A stretch of DNA of 64,000 bases from Spisula solida (lineage: Eukaryota > Mollusca > Bivalvia > Venerida > Mactridae): NCBI GenBank assembly GCA_947247005.1, contig OX365953.1, positions 9,941,001-10,005,000 of the forward strand, given 5' to 3'. This document shows positions 34,439-47,768 of this stretch, piece after piece. The position numbers were made by a program, and so were the translations under genes. The notes under the pieces were generated by a model. The model searched no databases. It was not told the origin of the DNA and was given only the letters and a program-made list of their open reading frames with translations. Numbering within the stretch: the first letter of the stretch is position 1; every line of letters begins with the position of its first letter.

Positions 34439-36700
34439 ATGAGTCATCTACTGGTTGTATCCAACTATACTATAAAAATTCCAAGACCATCTTAAGTTTA
34501 GGTATTAACCAAATAAATATATAAAAAAATTATATTAATGTACAATTGTATTGAACCTCGCCACAGCCTTGGAAATCAAACCAATAGCAGCTGCGCTGTA
34601 CATGCCAAGCTTGATCAGTTTCGAACATTGTTCTATAATTGTTAAAATTCATCTGTGTAATTTCAAATAACCATAGCTTAGTCAATACTTGGTATGTTTT
34701 CATCAAGTAACTTCTCATTTTATACATATAAGATTAGTGATTATTCTAGAACCACAGAAAGGCCATGGTGAAGAAAAGTTAGGGGGTTTTGAGGCATGCT
34801 CCCCCAGAATTTTATGGACCAATCTGGAGCATTCTATGTGTCCTGGGGAACTTAAATGATACTGAAAAAGGACAGTTTTTGAGGCAATATCAACCCAAAA
34901 TTTTCACCAATTATGCCACCGCTGGCCTTCAATTAATCACAGGTATAATTATGCCATTAAACATGCCATAATAGGCAATTGTATCAAATAGATGTTGATT
35001 CATGTGTACATGTATCGGTAAAAAGATGTAATTCATGAATGTGTTGTTCATCCTTTTATACAGTTTGTCGACAGTTCCGATTATTTGTTTCTTTATTTTA
35101 CACTATCCAACAATACAAACAAACTAAAGTGTTTGTAGTGTACTCTTAAGACAAAGGAATTATTTCTCTAAGTTTTAGCAAGATAGCTGCCGTTTTATTC
35201 TTTTAAGGGCAATAAATGCTGAAAAAAGTTAACCTGAACTGGTTGAACAACTCGAGTATTGTACTATCCTTATGGAAGAAGAAGGCTTAAAAAATTATTA
35301 TTTTAAAATAATCTTTTTCAATACTAAAATAAAGCCTATGTTTTGAAATACTCATTCAGTTTTTTATGGTTTTGTACAATTTTCCCACAGGTGAACTTTA
35401 ATTGACAATTTTTACCAAAAAACTGATAAGCCGTCTGGCTTAAACTGTTACCATAAGACTCTTAATTTTTACATGTGCTGATACTGACACCAAACCCTAA
35501 AGGAAATTATTCAGATTAAGACAAATTTGCTGGGTTAATCTAAACTGGTTGACTGACTGTATATAGGCCCAGTGGTGGATACATTTACATTCATAATTGG
35601 CATTATTTCTCTCATCGTTTATGATTTAAACATATTAATTCAACATAAATATTTCACAAACTATCATTCTTGAACACCTCCGTCACATGAATACGTTTTG
35701 AAAAAGAAATTGGTTATACATTCGTTTTTTGTTCATAATCCGGGTTCGGACCGCACGGAACGGACTTTAATGTCAGCCTTTAACGCGTGCGTAAACATTC
35801 ACGTGGAGTCACTTTCGTTTTCGATTTTTCGAAAATACACGATGAAATTTCGTCAGCTACGTTATATCAAAGATCATACACACATCTAAAGTATTATTTG
35901 GTTATATTTATCGTAAATAAATGCATTTGGGACGCTAAATGCAGCGATGCTGCTGAAAATGTTTCATTCTCAAAGCATGGGCCGTGATGTCAAACGGTAA
36001 TTGTTGTGCTATAGAACACGTTTAAAGTAAACAAAACGTAAGAAAATTAATAAGCTACTACGATAATAAATACGTAATTATTGATTTACACTAGTTGTCG
36101 TTATTACTTTTTAAAATGTTTATAAAAATGAGTTTTAGTGAACAATTACCATGACATGGTTTCATCTATTAAAAATGTTAATGTTAAACAAACGACGCCC
36201 TACTTTCTGCTGTGACGGTATGACCGGCTTTTAACTGAACAGAAAAAGAGGTTCCATGGCAAAAAAGAAAAAGCATTTCAATAGTAGCCTCCACTTTAGT
36301 GGAGGCGACGATCAAGCCAGTGAGCGATAACAGCGAAAGTCACTAAGTAAACAGTATCACTAACGGTTATCATTTTCCGAAAATACAACCATTCATGAAT
36401 AAGTTTAAAAATTAACACACATATACATGTAAAATATTCGAAACACGACCTAGATATAAATGAATTAAACTAAATGTCCCTTCAAAAATAATTTCATCAG
36501 CGGATTAACTAGTTGGTTAATACAATGTACAACAATAATGTAATGGAAATACTGTTAAATTACTGTTAAAATGCATACAACATACCTTGTCGCTTATGTT
36601 TATCCAGTCATGAAGTCATCGTCTGCCTGCTGGTGAAACCACGCTCTTGTTAAACCGGAAGTTAAACAAATAAATGAGTGCGCACATTTATACTTTTCCA
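34439..36700. other. Gene-less stretch with small open frames
   Basis: 34775-34975 (gaggcatgctcccccagaat) resembles a repeat also near 61.83 kb. The 35698-35889 frame is not convincing. At 36288-36304 there is a short perfect hairpin (gcctccactttagtggaggc). No gene is supported. Confidence 0.4.
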
Positions 36701-36710
36701 CGCGTAAGCC

Positions 36711-36791
36711 ATTTACACTGCGCGATGTATCATGGGTAAAACATACAGCTTTTCTGTACGAGCTACCCATGAGACACCGCGCGATGTAAAT
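36711..36791. repeat. 81-bp foldback hairpin
   Basis: Arms of 28 bases (atttacac/tgcgcgatgtat...) are inverted with four mismatches around a 25-base loop. It may be a very short MITE or a structured RNA; no flanking duplication is obvious. Confidence 0.6.
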
Positions 36792-37936
36792 CTAAAAATA
36801 GCATAAACCTCACAACGGTTTATAAGTAGGGTCCATACAAGTAAATACTGAATACACTGGCAATTTACTTGATATAAAACATTCTCTATCAACACGGGTG
36901 ATGTGCAAATTCAAACATTAATATATTATATATGATTAGATCTGCGTTAATTGCAGAGATGATTATAACCCCTACACAACTTCATGAAACGGCTATTTTT
37001 TCTGTCCAAGTATTTTTCAAACACATGGGTTTAAATGTAAAACGGTTTAGATGTAAAACCTAGTATTTGATGGGTAAACACTCTGTAGCAGCCGATATAC
37101 TACAATGTAGTAATCTAATCAAAGTACTGAAGACTGTTACTTGGAAGATAACGCAAATCTTAGCAGGCACGTATTCAGGTAGGGGGCCAGGGGGCCTTGG
37201 CCCCCCCAGCTGACTGGCTAGCTACGTTTTTGTATATCTTTTCGGCCCCTACGACTATTGATTTAATACACCACTGATCTATTTCTTGGGGCTGACTAAA
37301 TCTTTCCGCATCTATCATACTGGACCTGTATATTGGACATTCTAGATGACATCCTGTGTATATACAGTCAACTCTCGTTATCTCGAACTCGCTTGACTGT
37401 ATTGTATAGCCCCCAGACTAATCAAGCACTCAACAGGACCAACTGATGGTGAAGGTGTGATTTTTGCAACTGATAAGAAATTAAGTATGTTTATGTTGAT
37501 TAAAGAAGGTCAGTCAGATATTACATAATGATGTCAATGGTTATCACCATTTAATCACATTAAAATTAGAGCATGATGATTAAAAATTAAAGTTTGACAT
37601 GTAATCATTACAGTGAGAAAAATAGGTATATTATTTAATTGTTTCATGGGGTGATTAATTAGGATTCCTATATATAGTATTTAATGTTTGAGTGGAAAGT
37701 AATGGCCACATTCTCGAAATATTTTTAAATATGCATCCATTTCATTGAAATTTGATACATAAACCAAATGTAGTAGTCCAATTTTATATCCGAATATAAA
37801 AGTTCATAATTTATATATATAGTGCAGGAAATCACATTACATTAAAAAAAGTCATGTTCGTATAAATTTGGATTTCTTAATGATTAATTTTAAAATGGTA
37901 AAACATGAATGATCAGATTATTAAGTTTTTAAAAAT
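36792..37936. other. Gene-less stretch
   Basis: 37188-37210 is G/C-rich (gggggccagggggccttggc). 37364-37403 is a small hairpin (atacagtcaa...cttgactgtat), like ends of Tigger/pogo-type MITEs. Nothing else is supported. Confidence 0.4.
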
Positions 37937-38262
37937 TAGTAGATCTCTATAGTAGCACTGCTTTAATTATTTTAATGTCTGATTTCAAAACTAAAAGTGC
38001 AGGAAGTGCATAATTTTTAAGCAAAAACCGAAAAAAATCTTCGCTTGGAGAGGGAACACTAATTAGTAGCACTATGTAAGTTATTTTTAAGTCTGATTTT
38101 AAAGCTAAAAGTGCACGAAATTGCACCAATTTTAGTCAAAACTGGAAAGAATATATTCACTGGGAGGGGACACTATTTAGTAGCACAACTTTAATTATTT
38201 TTAGGTCTGATTTTAAAGCTGAAAGTGCACGAAATTGCACCATTTTTATTCAAACATAAAAA
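37937..38262. repeat. Roughly 117-bp tandem repeat, nearly three copies
   Basis: Units begin near 37950, 38060 and 38180 and share tagtagcac, ttattttta(a/g)gtctga and aaaagtgca(c/g)gaa. The copies diverge moderately. Confidence 0.7.
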
Positions 38263-38541
38263 AAAATAATTCAATTAACTGAAAACACGCATGTTAACAT
38301 GCGTGCTGAATAACCTCCAGTGGTCCAGATATTGAGTCCATACAAAGAGACCTTGGTAGATCATACATAAGTAGTCCAAACAGAGAGTTCAGCTTTTAGC
38401 TTTTATAATTATGATACTGAGTGTGTATCCTTTTCCATGCTTTATGATGCCTGGAATATCAGGAAAATGCACCGTTACAATAACAATATTAAAAAAAATC
38501 TCGACCGGGAGGGGTATCCCCTCCCGCACCAACCCCTCTTG

Positions 38542-38562
38542 CCCCCCCCCCCCCCCCCCCCC
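38542..38562. repeat. Poly(C) run of 21
   Basis: A single uninterrupted C run after ccccttttg-like sequence (cccctcttg). It sits in repeat sequence that ends gtcctggatacggcgctgct. The length may be unreliable in the assembly. Confidence 0.85.
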
Positions 38563-39215
38563 AGAAAAAAGTCCTGGATACGGCGCTGCTTAGTAACCTA
38601 TTAAAACTTACCTTAAATGGTATTGAATTAACAAGTGTGAATATCGTGAAGTTTAATTTCATCTAACAAACCCATTTAGGCAATCCGTCTATAAATAACT
38701 AAATGACCTAGTTTCAACTAAAAAGGTTGGCTGAAATACCTAGTTTTAGCTGAGAAAAAGTATTAAAAAGACTAAGAATAACAGTAAATGGTTTTATCAT
38801 GCATCTAAATAATGTTTGACGGCAGTAAACAAAAAGGACAAAAGTAATTGGATAGGGGATAAATTGTCGCAAAAAATAACAACTTAAAACTACACCAAGT
38901 CAAAATTCTATAAACCGGGTACGAATAGCGCGAACGATTCATATAGGGGACGAAACAATACGGTCTCGAAATTCGGCGCGAAATGTGTAAACAACACCGA
39001 AAGGAAAAGGGTTGTTCTAACGATAGACGTAAAAGATATAGCCGAAGATCTGAGGTAAATTTAATAGATGAACCGTCGATCAATACTATTTATCAATGCA
39101 AAATATTGTAAATAGTTAAAAATAAATACATTATAACAGGAGTTTGTTACTAAACTGTAATATGAACGTTATGAAACCTTGCAGTGTAAATTTCGTCTGC
39201 TTAACCAGGTAGTTT
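38563..39215. other. Gene-less stretch
   Basis: 38690-38770 has aactaaatgacctagtttca and gctgaaatacctagttttag, single units of the gctgaatgacc family. The open minus frame at 39083-38805 has no recognised motif. Confidence 0.4.
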
Positions 39216-39545
39216 ATTTCCTTTTATTTATCCTCGCCACCGGATAATCCATATGGGCGAGGCCCCCAGCAGAGGTTAGTCACTTTAGTGTTTGGGGGAT
39301 AGTGCATGATACAGAAGATGCTCCAGTTCCAGAAACATGCCTGGTTCTTTTACGTGCCGATGTAAAGCATCATACACGGGACCTCGCTTAACGTCTCGTC
39401 CGAAAGACTGTTAGTAAGTTTAGTTATGTTAGGTGGGAAACACTGAAAAGCATTTCTGTTTTTGACCGTCTGAAGTAGGGATCGAACCCACAACCTTCAG
39501 ATCAGCAGTCAGTAGCCCTTACCACTAGACCACTTGTCCACCTCT
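39216..39545 (-). repeat. tRNA-headed SINE
   Basis: On the minus strand, a tRNA-like head (gtggtctagtggtaagggct with box B gggttcgatccc near 39490) leads to a body with cggacgagacgttaagcgag, gtcccgtgta and gcacgtaaaagaacc. The end is A/T-rich (aaataaaaggaaataaac). This body is the conserved part of bivalve/metazoan tRNA SINEs as I know them. Length is about 330 bp. Good confidence in SINE, less in subfamily. Confidence 0.8.
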
Positions 39546-39626
39546 TAACCAGGTACTGTAACAGCGACATTTTTATCATCCCTCAAAAACCATTAGTCAT
39601 TTTACAGCGCGTAGGAATTTATTCGC

Positions 39627-42600
39627 TTAAGGACGTTTAGGACCTTTCTCCGACGTCATCGGTAAAAAATCGCTTTTTCGCCGAATCTAATAAAAATCTC
39701 CAGAAATATGCTTTAACCTACTCTCCGTATTATGCCGTTTTTAATTTTTCAAAATATCGCTTCGTTTCCTAGCAACGTGACGCTATGTACACAGGGCGTG
39801 AAATTGACGTTTTGAGCGTATATTTCTGTTCTATTAAGATGTACAATAATTTTCAAAACTCTATTTATTAGTCCTTCATCCTTTGAATACGTATATGTAA
39901 ATTTATAGCAGTTGCGACTAACAATTTCGCAACGAAAACGGTTTTATATCGAAAATTGACCTGTATTTTACTGCTTATTTGCGACACCCTACTCACTCCA
40001 GGGCGCAGTTTGGTCAACAAAAAGTGATTCAATCAACTAATGAAACATACCGTGGTTTTGCGGTAATTCTACAGAATAAGCACAAACAATAAAAAAGGGG
40101 GGTGATCTCGCATTATTTTCGACAAAATTGAATTTTAATGAAAAACGGACATACGTTAAAGGCATAACGTCGTGCCGTCGCACGACGTTACGGGCTTTTG
40201 TGGCTACGTCAGCGTCATGATCGTGTGGTATATCCGGCACATCGGCACATTGTTTCAATATATAAACAATATAAGAAAGCCTTATTGATGAGATCTTCAA
40301 TATACCCCTAAAATTGTATGAATATTAATAATTTCTAGTGATATACATGTACGTACATTTTCCCTATAAATAAAGAGATATGAACTTGCTACTAGCACAC
40401 ACTGTATAAAACACTAACCACCTCTCAGAAAGAATATTGTGCTTTAACATTTTGGCTTACGACCTATATATTGTGTATGCACAGTAGGGGGTTCGGGGCA
40501 AAATGTTACAGTCCCTGTGGTAAAATGTTTATTGTAATAAATACCGACAAACATACTTTGGTATGTAGTTATATTTTCAATAAATGGTCAAAAGTAGTCC
40601 CAACACGTCTTCACAATGTGTTACATTTATGGACCATTTAAACAGTTGAACTTGTTAATGCATATTCAATGCAAATTGATTAATTAAAGAACTTGCATTG
40701 TAAAATTTAAGTATGGTTTGTGTATACATTATTATTAGGACTGTATAAGTGTACATGTATGCATTCAATAGGCAATGTAACTATTATACATAATATATTT
40801 TCCCCCAAATCACTAAACAGCAACAACACAACAGCTCTACAGTAAATCCCAAAGGTGGCCGAATCAAGTATCGTATGAACCAGTCATGGTAAAAACCCCG
40901 CAAATTCCCCCTGTCCTATACCTCACGGGTATAGTCAGAGCTGCATTTCCCCGCTATTTTGTCACGAATCAAAAGCGTACCACGACATACATCAGTGCGG
41001 GGACATCGAAAACGTAAAAACACAAGACAGTTCCCACTATCACCTGTCTTTCCCCTGGATTGGGATAGTAGTTTCAATTGACTGGTACATTATTGTAACG
41101 TCATGTTTGATGTGTAGGCCTACTCCACACATAAGGCACATAAGCCAAAATGTCAACCTATACCGTGAGTTTCGAATTAAACAAATTTGAAAAATTGTGA
41201 AAACAGTACAAAAATTCCAGAAAAAAGCGTTGTCAACCTGTAAAACAATATGTGTGAAGTTAAACGGGTCGCGCATTAGCCGATCCAACAGCGGCTCAAA
41301 AGTGTTAACATCAACTCAGTATAATATACACTAATACACGTGTAAGACTTCATACTTATATATATAACGCTATCTTTCAATTTGCTGGCTGCTCATCTAC
41401 CGTCCGTATCAGTTTTGTTTTTAATTAAGTTTATTCACGGTTACTTTACAATCAAAATGTAGCAGACCGCACAGCGGTCTTTAATCCAGCTGTCAACATG
41501 AGTTAACATGATTGCGTAACAGTGAAACCAGATATATATGCGTGGTAAGTGACAATAATTCTAGACAAGTGCGGGACTAACTTTCCAAATGTTTATACAT
41601 CAACGATTTGCTTTTATACCAAACGCTATTATTATATACATTATAACTATGTATGACTGTAAGAAAACGATGTATACATATTTTAGTTAATTTTTTATTA
41701 AAGGGACGTAATTATTAGTTTGGAAGACTTCAGTTAGTTTGGAAGACTTGAGCTCATAATTCGGTACAATGCATTTAATGTCCGATCGAATATCCCGAGT
41801 AGATGTTTAGATAATTTAAATACATAACTCAGCCGATGTTCTCTTTTGCATCACTGTGTATTTATCATGATGCTGCGTTCGATAAAGACACATTTTTAAG
41901 AATAATAAAACCACAGTACTGATAGTATTGCAGGTATTGCGAGAGAAACTCAGTTTTGTCATTTTCACAAAAATTACCACACTCAAATCGAAATGAATAA
42001 TTGTTATGCAGTGACAAACTTTGCTTTGAACAAAGCTATTATATATGATTTGATAAGTGAACAGATGCAGGTGAAGTGCGTGCATTTTATTCATAACATG
42101 TAATTGTTGTACATTGTACTAGTAAATAGGACGCAAGTCCGTAAATAGAACGGACGTACATAGCGCGTTACGTTTGGCGACGTAACGTTTTTACGTAAGT
42201 CCGTTTTTTACTGAAATTCAATTTTGTCGAAAATAATGCGAGATCACCCCCCTTTTTTATTGTTTGTACTTATTCTGTAGAATTACCGCATCACCACGGT
42301 GTATTTCATTAGTTGATTGAATCACTTTTTGTTGACCAAATTGCGCCCTGAAATGAATTGGGTGTCGCAAATGCGCTATAAAATTCTGTCAACTTTCGAT
42401 ATAAAACCTTTTACGGTGAACAATTGTCCGTCACAATCGCTTTAAATTTAACATACACGTATTCAACGGTTCAATGACTAACATATGGAGCATTGAAAAT
42501 TGAAATAGACCTTATTCTGACCGAATTATGCCATTAAAACGTCAATTTTACGCCCTATGTACATAGCGTCACGTTGCTAGGAAACTTTTGAAAAAATAAA

Positions 42601-42713
42601 AACTGCACAATAAGGACAGAATGTTAAAGCATATTTCTGGAGATTTTCATCAGATTCGGCCAAAAGTCGATTTTTTACCGATGACGTCGGAGAAAGGTCC
42701 TAAACAACCTTAA
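39627..42713. mobile_element. Foldback element with about 560-bp arms, TTAA target duplication
   Basis: The left arm (39627-40195) and right arm (42160-42713) are long inverted repeats. Both start ttaagg(acg/ttg)tttaggacct, then agaaaggtcc/ctttctccgacgtcatcggt, and extend through aaaaggggggtgatctcgca. TTAA at both outer ends suggests a piggyBac- or Kolobok-like target. The 2-kb centre has no transposase and carries an older MITE at 40879. No named family is assigned. Confidence 0.8.
40879..41096. mobile_element. Worn MITE with ACCAGTCA ends
   Basis: Inverted accagtca / tgactggt ends surround a GC-richer centre (cctcacgggtatagtc, gcggggacatcg). It resembles the MITE at 26915 and is nested in the foldback element. 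Confidence 0.45.
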
Positions 42714-43099
42714 ACACATTAACTCACAGAAAAAACATTCTAAAATTTCTCGCAATACAAAGAAATAAAAAATAATTCAATTGCTAGGGACAAATGTTCT
42801 TAAAAATGATTGAAAATTATGATTTTGGTAAAGATTGGCTGGAACTCGTTTTGTACTCGGATAAATTGGTTGTGGAGAAATTACATGGGTAAAATCGTAG
42901 TGATTTCTAAAGTTGGTATGTAACCAAATAAAAGGTGCCCCTAATGAATCTTTGCATCAAATCAAGCCAATCAGCGATGGCAACATAACCCTAATTTTAA
43001 ACCTGGTGCATCACAGCTATTGGTTTGTAACAGTCGTTAATTCGTAGTATAATATGGCGTACCATTTGGGTCAAAAGTCTATACATGCATACGGTAAGC

Positions 43100-43255
43100 T
43101 ATGATATATACGTACACGTATAAAAGTGTACGTGCACGCATAAATATTACACGTGCACGTATAAATATTATACGTGCACGTACATATTTATACGTGCACG
43201 TACAATTTCGCTAAATTATCCTTACACACATAAAAGTATACGTGCACGTATGCAC
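43100..43255. repeat. ACGT-rich palindromic repeat (tacgtgcacgta)n
   Basis: Several copies of the palindrome tacgtgcacgta are separated by taaatatta-like spacers (for example 43109, 43152, 43173, 43195, 43240), giving alternating purine-pyrimidine sequence. It abuts the next MITE. Confidence 0.75.
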
Positions 43256-43262
43256 GTGTCAA

Positions 43263-43628
43263 TAGAGAGGTTGCGATGCGAACGTGTACGACTACGTGTA
43301 CGTGTAGCTACCCGTAGATTTATACGTACACGTTGCAATTAAAATTGGCTTGCGAAAGACAACGTGTACGTGTAAGATCACATGACAGTTTTAACGTGAT
43401 TTCTTTGTGAATCGATATTGAGTGTTTATATAAACTCATTAAAACCACGGGCGACGAATAATTGGGTTTCTCGTGCATACGCATACCTGTGTGACATAGT
43501 ACACATTATATTTTCGTCTGTCACACGTCGGTTACTTGTAGAAACTACACATACCTTGATGACGATATACTCAAAAGTAGTATTGACGTAGACGTACACG
43601 TTACACGTTGACTTTCGCAACCTCTCTA
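43263..43628. mobile_element. 366-bp MITE with TAGAGAGGTTGCGA ends
   Basis: tagagaggttgcgatgcgaa (43263) and its inverted partner ttcgcaacctctcta (to 43628), with TA on both sides. The interior has more acgtgtacg motifs. No transposase. Confidence 0.75.
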
Positions 43629-44586
43629 TTTTGTACGTACACGTACATATCTCTGACCCAAACGCTTATTTATGATCAACCAATCACAGCCGATCTTACA
43701 TAGGATCCAATGACATTTTTGAAATTTATAAAGATAGTGTATGTGAAGATGGTGTACTAGGTTTAAGTTGATCTATTTCACACCATTTACAACTGTATCT
43801 TAATCGAGTGTAAGTTAAGGTACTATTGGTTTTATTAGCCCCGGGTATAGGTATATTTTTAACTTTGGTAATCCAAACACGGACAAGTCTTCTGAAAAGG
43901 GGAGGCATGCTTTCCTGCTGGGTATCTATCACTATGACGTACGGTTAGGGTCAAAACTACATATAGATCATCATGCTTATTTAGTATACCTCTAATCGGA
44001 TTAGTCCACAGTTTAAAGTACAACAATATGCATAACCTAGAAATTTACCTATAATGAACAGGCTCTTCAGAACAGATCATAATAAATCGAATTAACATAT
44101 TTTACAAGGCTTTTTTATCATAAGGGTCATAAATGTTGGTACATTGGGGTACATTGTAGACCGCTTGCTGTGATGAGGGACCATCGTGTTACTGTTATAT
44201 ACAGGAAGGACACGTGTCACCACTTTCATAAAATTATATTTTTTATAAGAAACAGTACAACGGTCTGTTTATATAGTCGTATAATCATAAATTATTTAAC
44301 TGGGTGTTATATGGATCATCATCTTATTATAAGGTCCATGTATAGATATACATGTATATTTCAATCAGGAACTATATATAGTGAAGTGAGGTCAGTGTAT
44401 AGATAGGATAAGAAAGGATTTCCATATTATTTAATCGACTTTAATTGGAATTAATTTTATATACCATCAATATTATATAATATATTATATCGTATAGTAA
44501 GTTTTCTTTATTTTAATTACGCAAATAATTAAAACAGTTAATCTAACAACACTGAACAGCATGTATTACTTATCATTTAACACATA
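43629..44586. other. Gene-less stretch
   Basis: AT-rich, with tatata-like runs near 44450-44500. The short frames at 43932-43726 and 44170-44406 carry no motif I can name. Confidence 0.4.
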
Positions 44587-46055
44587 TACAGGGTGACAAT
44601 TAATATATGTCCGAATAACAAAATTTAATATCTTTGTCCATGTTCGTCATAGAGAGCCAATTTTGGTTTTATTTAAAAGATTGAAAATAGAAAATGTGTA
44701 CACCATTAGTAACTACCTTCTTACGATGTCATGGTTAAATGCATGAAGTCATTAGTAACGTGGTACAATCCATGGAATTCCAAAATGAATGTTACGTCAT
44801 AAATTATCAAACTGTACTAGAGCAATGGACGCAATTATCGATACCTTATGACAACTAAAACCGTAAATAGTCGCAGAGTCGCCGTGAAATGATATAATTC
44901 TATTCTACTTGTAACGCAACTTTTAATTGGCTGTTTTTTACACACCTCCGGTGTTTGTCATATAAACTTATAGCGGAAATCATTTGTTTAGAATAAATGT
45001 TTAGGTCACAATTATCGACATGCTGACACAGTTATCGACACCTCGAACAGAAACAATTATTCTCCAATTTAGTTTATTTATTTATAAATACTTTTGTTGA
45101 TTGATCATTGTAGACTTACAACTTACTGCAATCATTTAAAGTATGTCGTGTTCACACAGCGGCAACAAGATTACGTAGTGTGGAAGTCTTCTTTTATCAA
45201 AATATAGCGATACAAGATTATGATTTTATTGACTAATTGTAGATCTATATAGATATAATAATCTATGTAGATTAATTAACAAATGCCCCGCATTGATGAG
45301 AAAAAGGTTTTACAGATGTACCCAGATACCTTCCATGTATCTTCTGCTAGGCAAATCAGAAGATGAATGTTACAAGTTTGAATCCTAGGGGAGTATTAAA
45401 ACCTTCCGCATAGCAACCAAGGTAGACCCAAATTCTACGGACAGATTTGAACATGGAACAAATGCTCCAAATTAAATGTAGAAGAAAACCATGTTTACAT
45501 TGTTATGTGAGATGTTACTTTTATATTAATATACATCAAAAGGATGCGATTCATTGACAAGTGTTGTGTTTAAAAGGATGAGGATCCTCCATCACAATAT
45601 TTTTCGATAGTTTGAAGCAAACATTTGGAGATCAACTAATTTCACTGAAAACCATTCATCCGTAGCCCCTCTCACCCTCATTAACCAGACTTAGGCCCAC
45701 CTGGTTATTGTTTGGGGATATGTTAGGGCGGGATATAAACTTACGACCTTCAAAACACCGATATGCTTCTTGGAACTATCCATTTGCCGAGAAATGCGAA
45801 GAGTTAATTATGCAGTGTGCAATGACGTGAGTTGGGAAGTTTCGACGTTGCTTTCAGCATGTTTTCAGAAATAAGGGGTCCCACGTTAAACACCTACTAC
45901 AGACAGTTTAAGTGATAAATTATTGAACTAAATACGTTAAACAAAATACACAATCATGTGCTTTGACTGAATATGCATTGGTAAGACTAATATCATTAAC
46001 TATTTTGAAAATATTACATTTTGTTATCCGGACATATATTAATTGTCACCCTGTA
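44587..46055. mobile_element. 1.47-kb Tc1/mariner-like element, CAGGGTGACAATTAATAT ends
   Basis: Left cagggtgacaattaatatat (44589) and the right end are inverted over about 37 bases with one or two mismatches. TA flanks both sides. The interior has no intact transposase. At 45284 a short frame (MPRIDEKKVLQMYPDTFHVS) could be a relic N-terminus, but that is weak. At 45660-45760 the sequence resembles a SINE fragment. Confidence 0.8.
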
Positions 46056-47534
46056 TTCTCTCAATCTTAATAATTCTAAATTAAATTTAAACTTGCGCAA
46101 CAGTTATATCAACAAACGTGCTTAATAATAAAGTAATTAAAAGAAAAAAACATATGGTGTTGATGATTAAAATACCGCGATGAAACAGGCTTTTTCGTTG
46201 GTCAGCATAGATTAATTATACGTGCACGTACATTACCATAAACATTTTTACCTTAAATAACATTATTCCAATTACACATGTAAATTTGTTTTTGAGGACG
46301 AAATATTTAGTCATTGTTTCTGACAATCACACATAGTGCAGTTTGCAAATGTAAACGTAATTGGAATTTTAGATAGACATCAGGCAGCATAATTTATTCC
46401 CCATTTCAACTTACGAATGTTAAACAACATTTAGTGCAATTTCACAGACCTATATAGGCCCGTAAATAGGCTAGCACGGAGCCGCAGAGATCCGCAGTTT
46501 AAACGTGATCATTGTTGCGGAAATTTCGCACTGAGAGGGTACCGATATATCAATTTGCACAGAGAGGGTACCGATATGGTTATACACCGTGTACTAGGTC
46601 GCTGTAGCAGAACTAGCTCGAACACTCGAACCGAATAGAAGGTCCTTATTCCTCTAACAATTGACATACTTGCTATAATTTTGCACATGCATTAATTATG
46701 CAATGTGAACATACATAATTAGAACACTTACAATGTCAGACAGTCAGTTCCAATTTACACATTGATGAATGAACGATCAGTATTCAGTGATACCTTGGAT
46801 AGGGATCGAAATATTTCCCAGTCAAGTAGGTAGCCAAGGAATCTGTAAGTTTGACTTTATTTATATGTCGCTATAGTGTTCGCTCCGTAACTTTTTAGCT
46901 GCTGGTCGGAATTGCATACAATGGATAATCACCTATGACAGTGACTGTTTGCTGGCCAGCTTGGTTGAAAATTGATCCCACAAGGTAGAAACATGCAGGT
47001 TTCTGCAAATCACATTCATTAGTTAGACATTTGCAAGTTTCATGCCATTCTGCCCAGGGGTTATAAAGTTATGAAACTTTTATTAGTTCCACATTTGCTA
47101 TGAGTTTCATGCAATTCGGCAAAGGCGTTAAAAAATTATGGAGCGGACACGAAATGCAAGCTTCAAACAATTGACCCTGAACTGTGATATTGACCTTGGA
47201 ACAGCACCGTTGGAATGTGGGTTCTGCACACTGTCTTCATTAGCTACATTTGCTACGAGTTTAATGCAATTCGGACAGACAGACGGACAGTGACCATTCC
47301 TATAATCCCCTCCGACTTCGTTAAAAATTGAGCTGCACATATTTCCCAAGAAACGAATTATAACTCATGCCTTCGATTTTAATAATTTAGCTCTTCACAC
47401 AAGACTTATAAACATTGCAAAACATTGCTAATCATGATTTTCCTGTTTAGCTGATACACCGGTTAAAACTCCCAAGAAACACATGCTTTACGTGCCTCTA
47501 CATTTTCTGCACATGTGCAACTTGAGTGAGAAAA
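46056..47534. other. Gene-less stretch with clam-type repeats
   Basis: At 46528-46580 a 20-base phrase (gagagggtaccgatat) occurs twice. 46980-47330 is a repeat with gtttcatgc(c/a)att(c/t)(t/g)gc and gagcggacacgaaatgcaag, ending gacagacggacag. At 47461-47510 ctcccaagaaacacatgctt recurs at 62.08 kb. Confidence 0.5.
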
Positions 47535-47700
47535 ATTACAAATTTGTATTCAAATTGGAGTTTTATGAATAGAAAAACTGATATTACAGTAAGGAGTTCG
47601 CAAATAACATGAGGGGAGGAGGGTGGGAAACCTGGCAGGTTATGGTAGGTAAGTATTTGTATTCATAAAACTCTTAATTTGAATACAATTTTTTCCCCAT
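47535..47700. repeat. Inverted repeat beside the DIRS1 remnant
   Basis: aaatttgtattcaaattgga (47540s) and cttaatttgaatacaatttt (47670s) are inverted, around attttatgaata / tattcataaaactc. DIRS elements carry inverted terminal repeats, so this may be their edge; alternatively an independent hairpin. Confidence 0.45.
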
Positions 47701-47768
47701 AAAATGCTTACCTGATATTACATTTAGGAATGTCCTAGATTAACTAGCAATACCATTGGAGGTATGTG

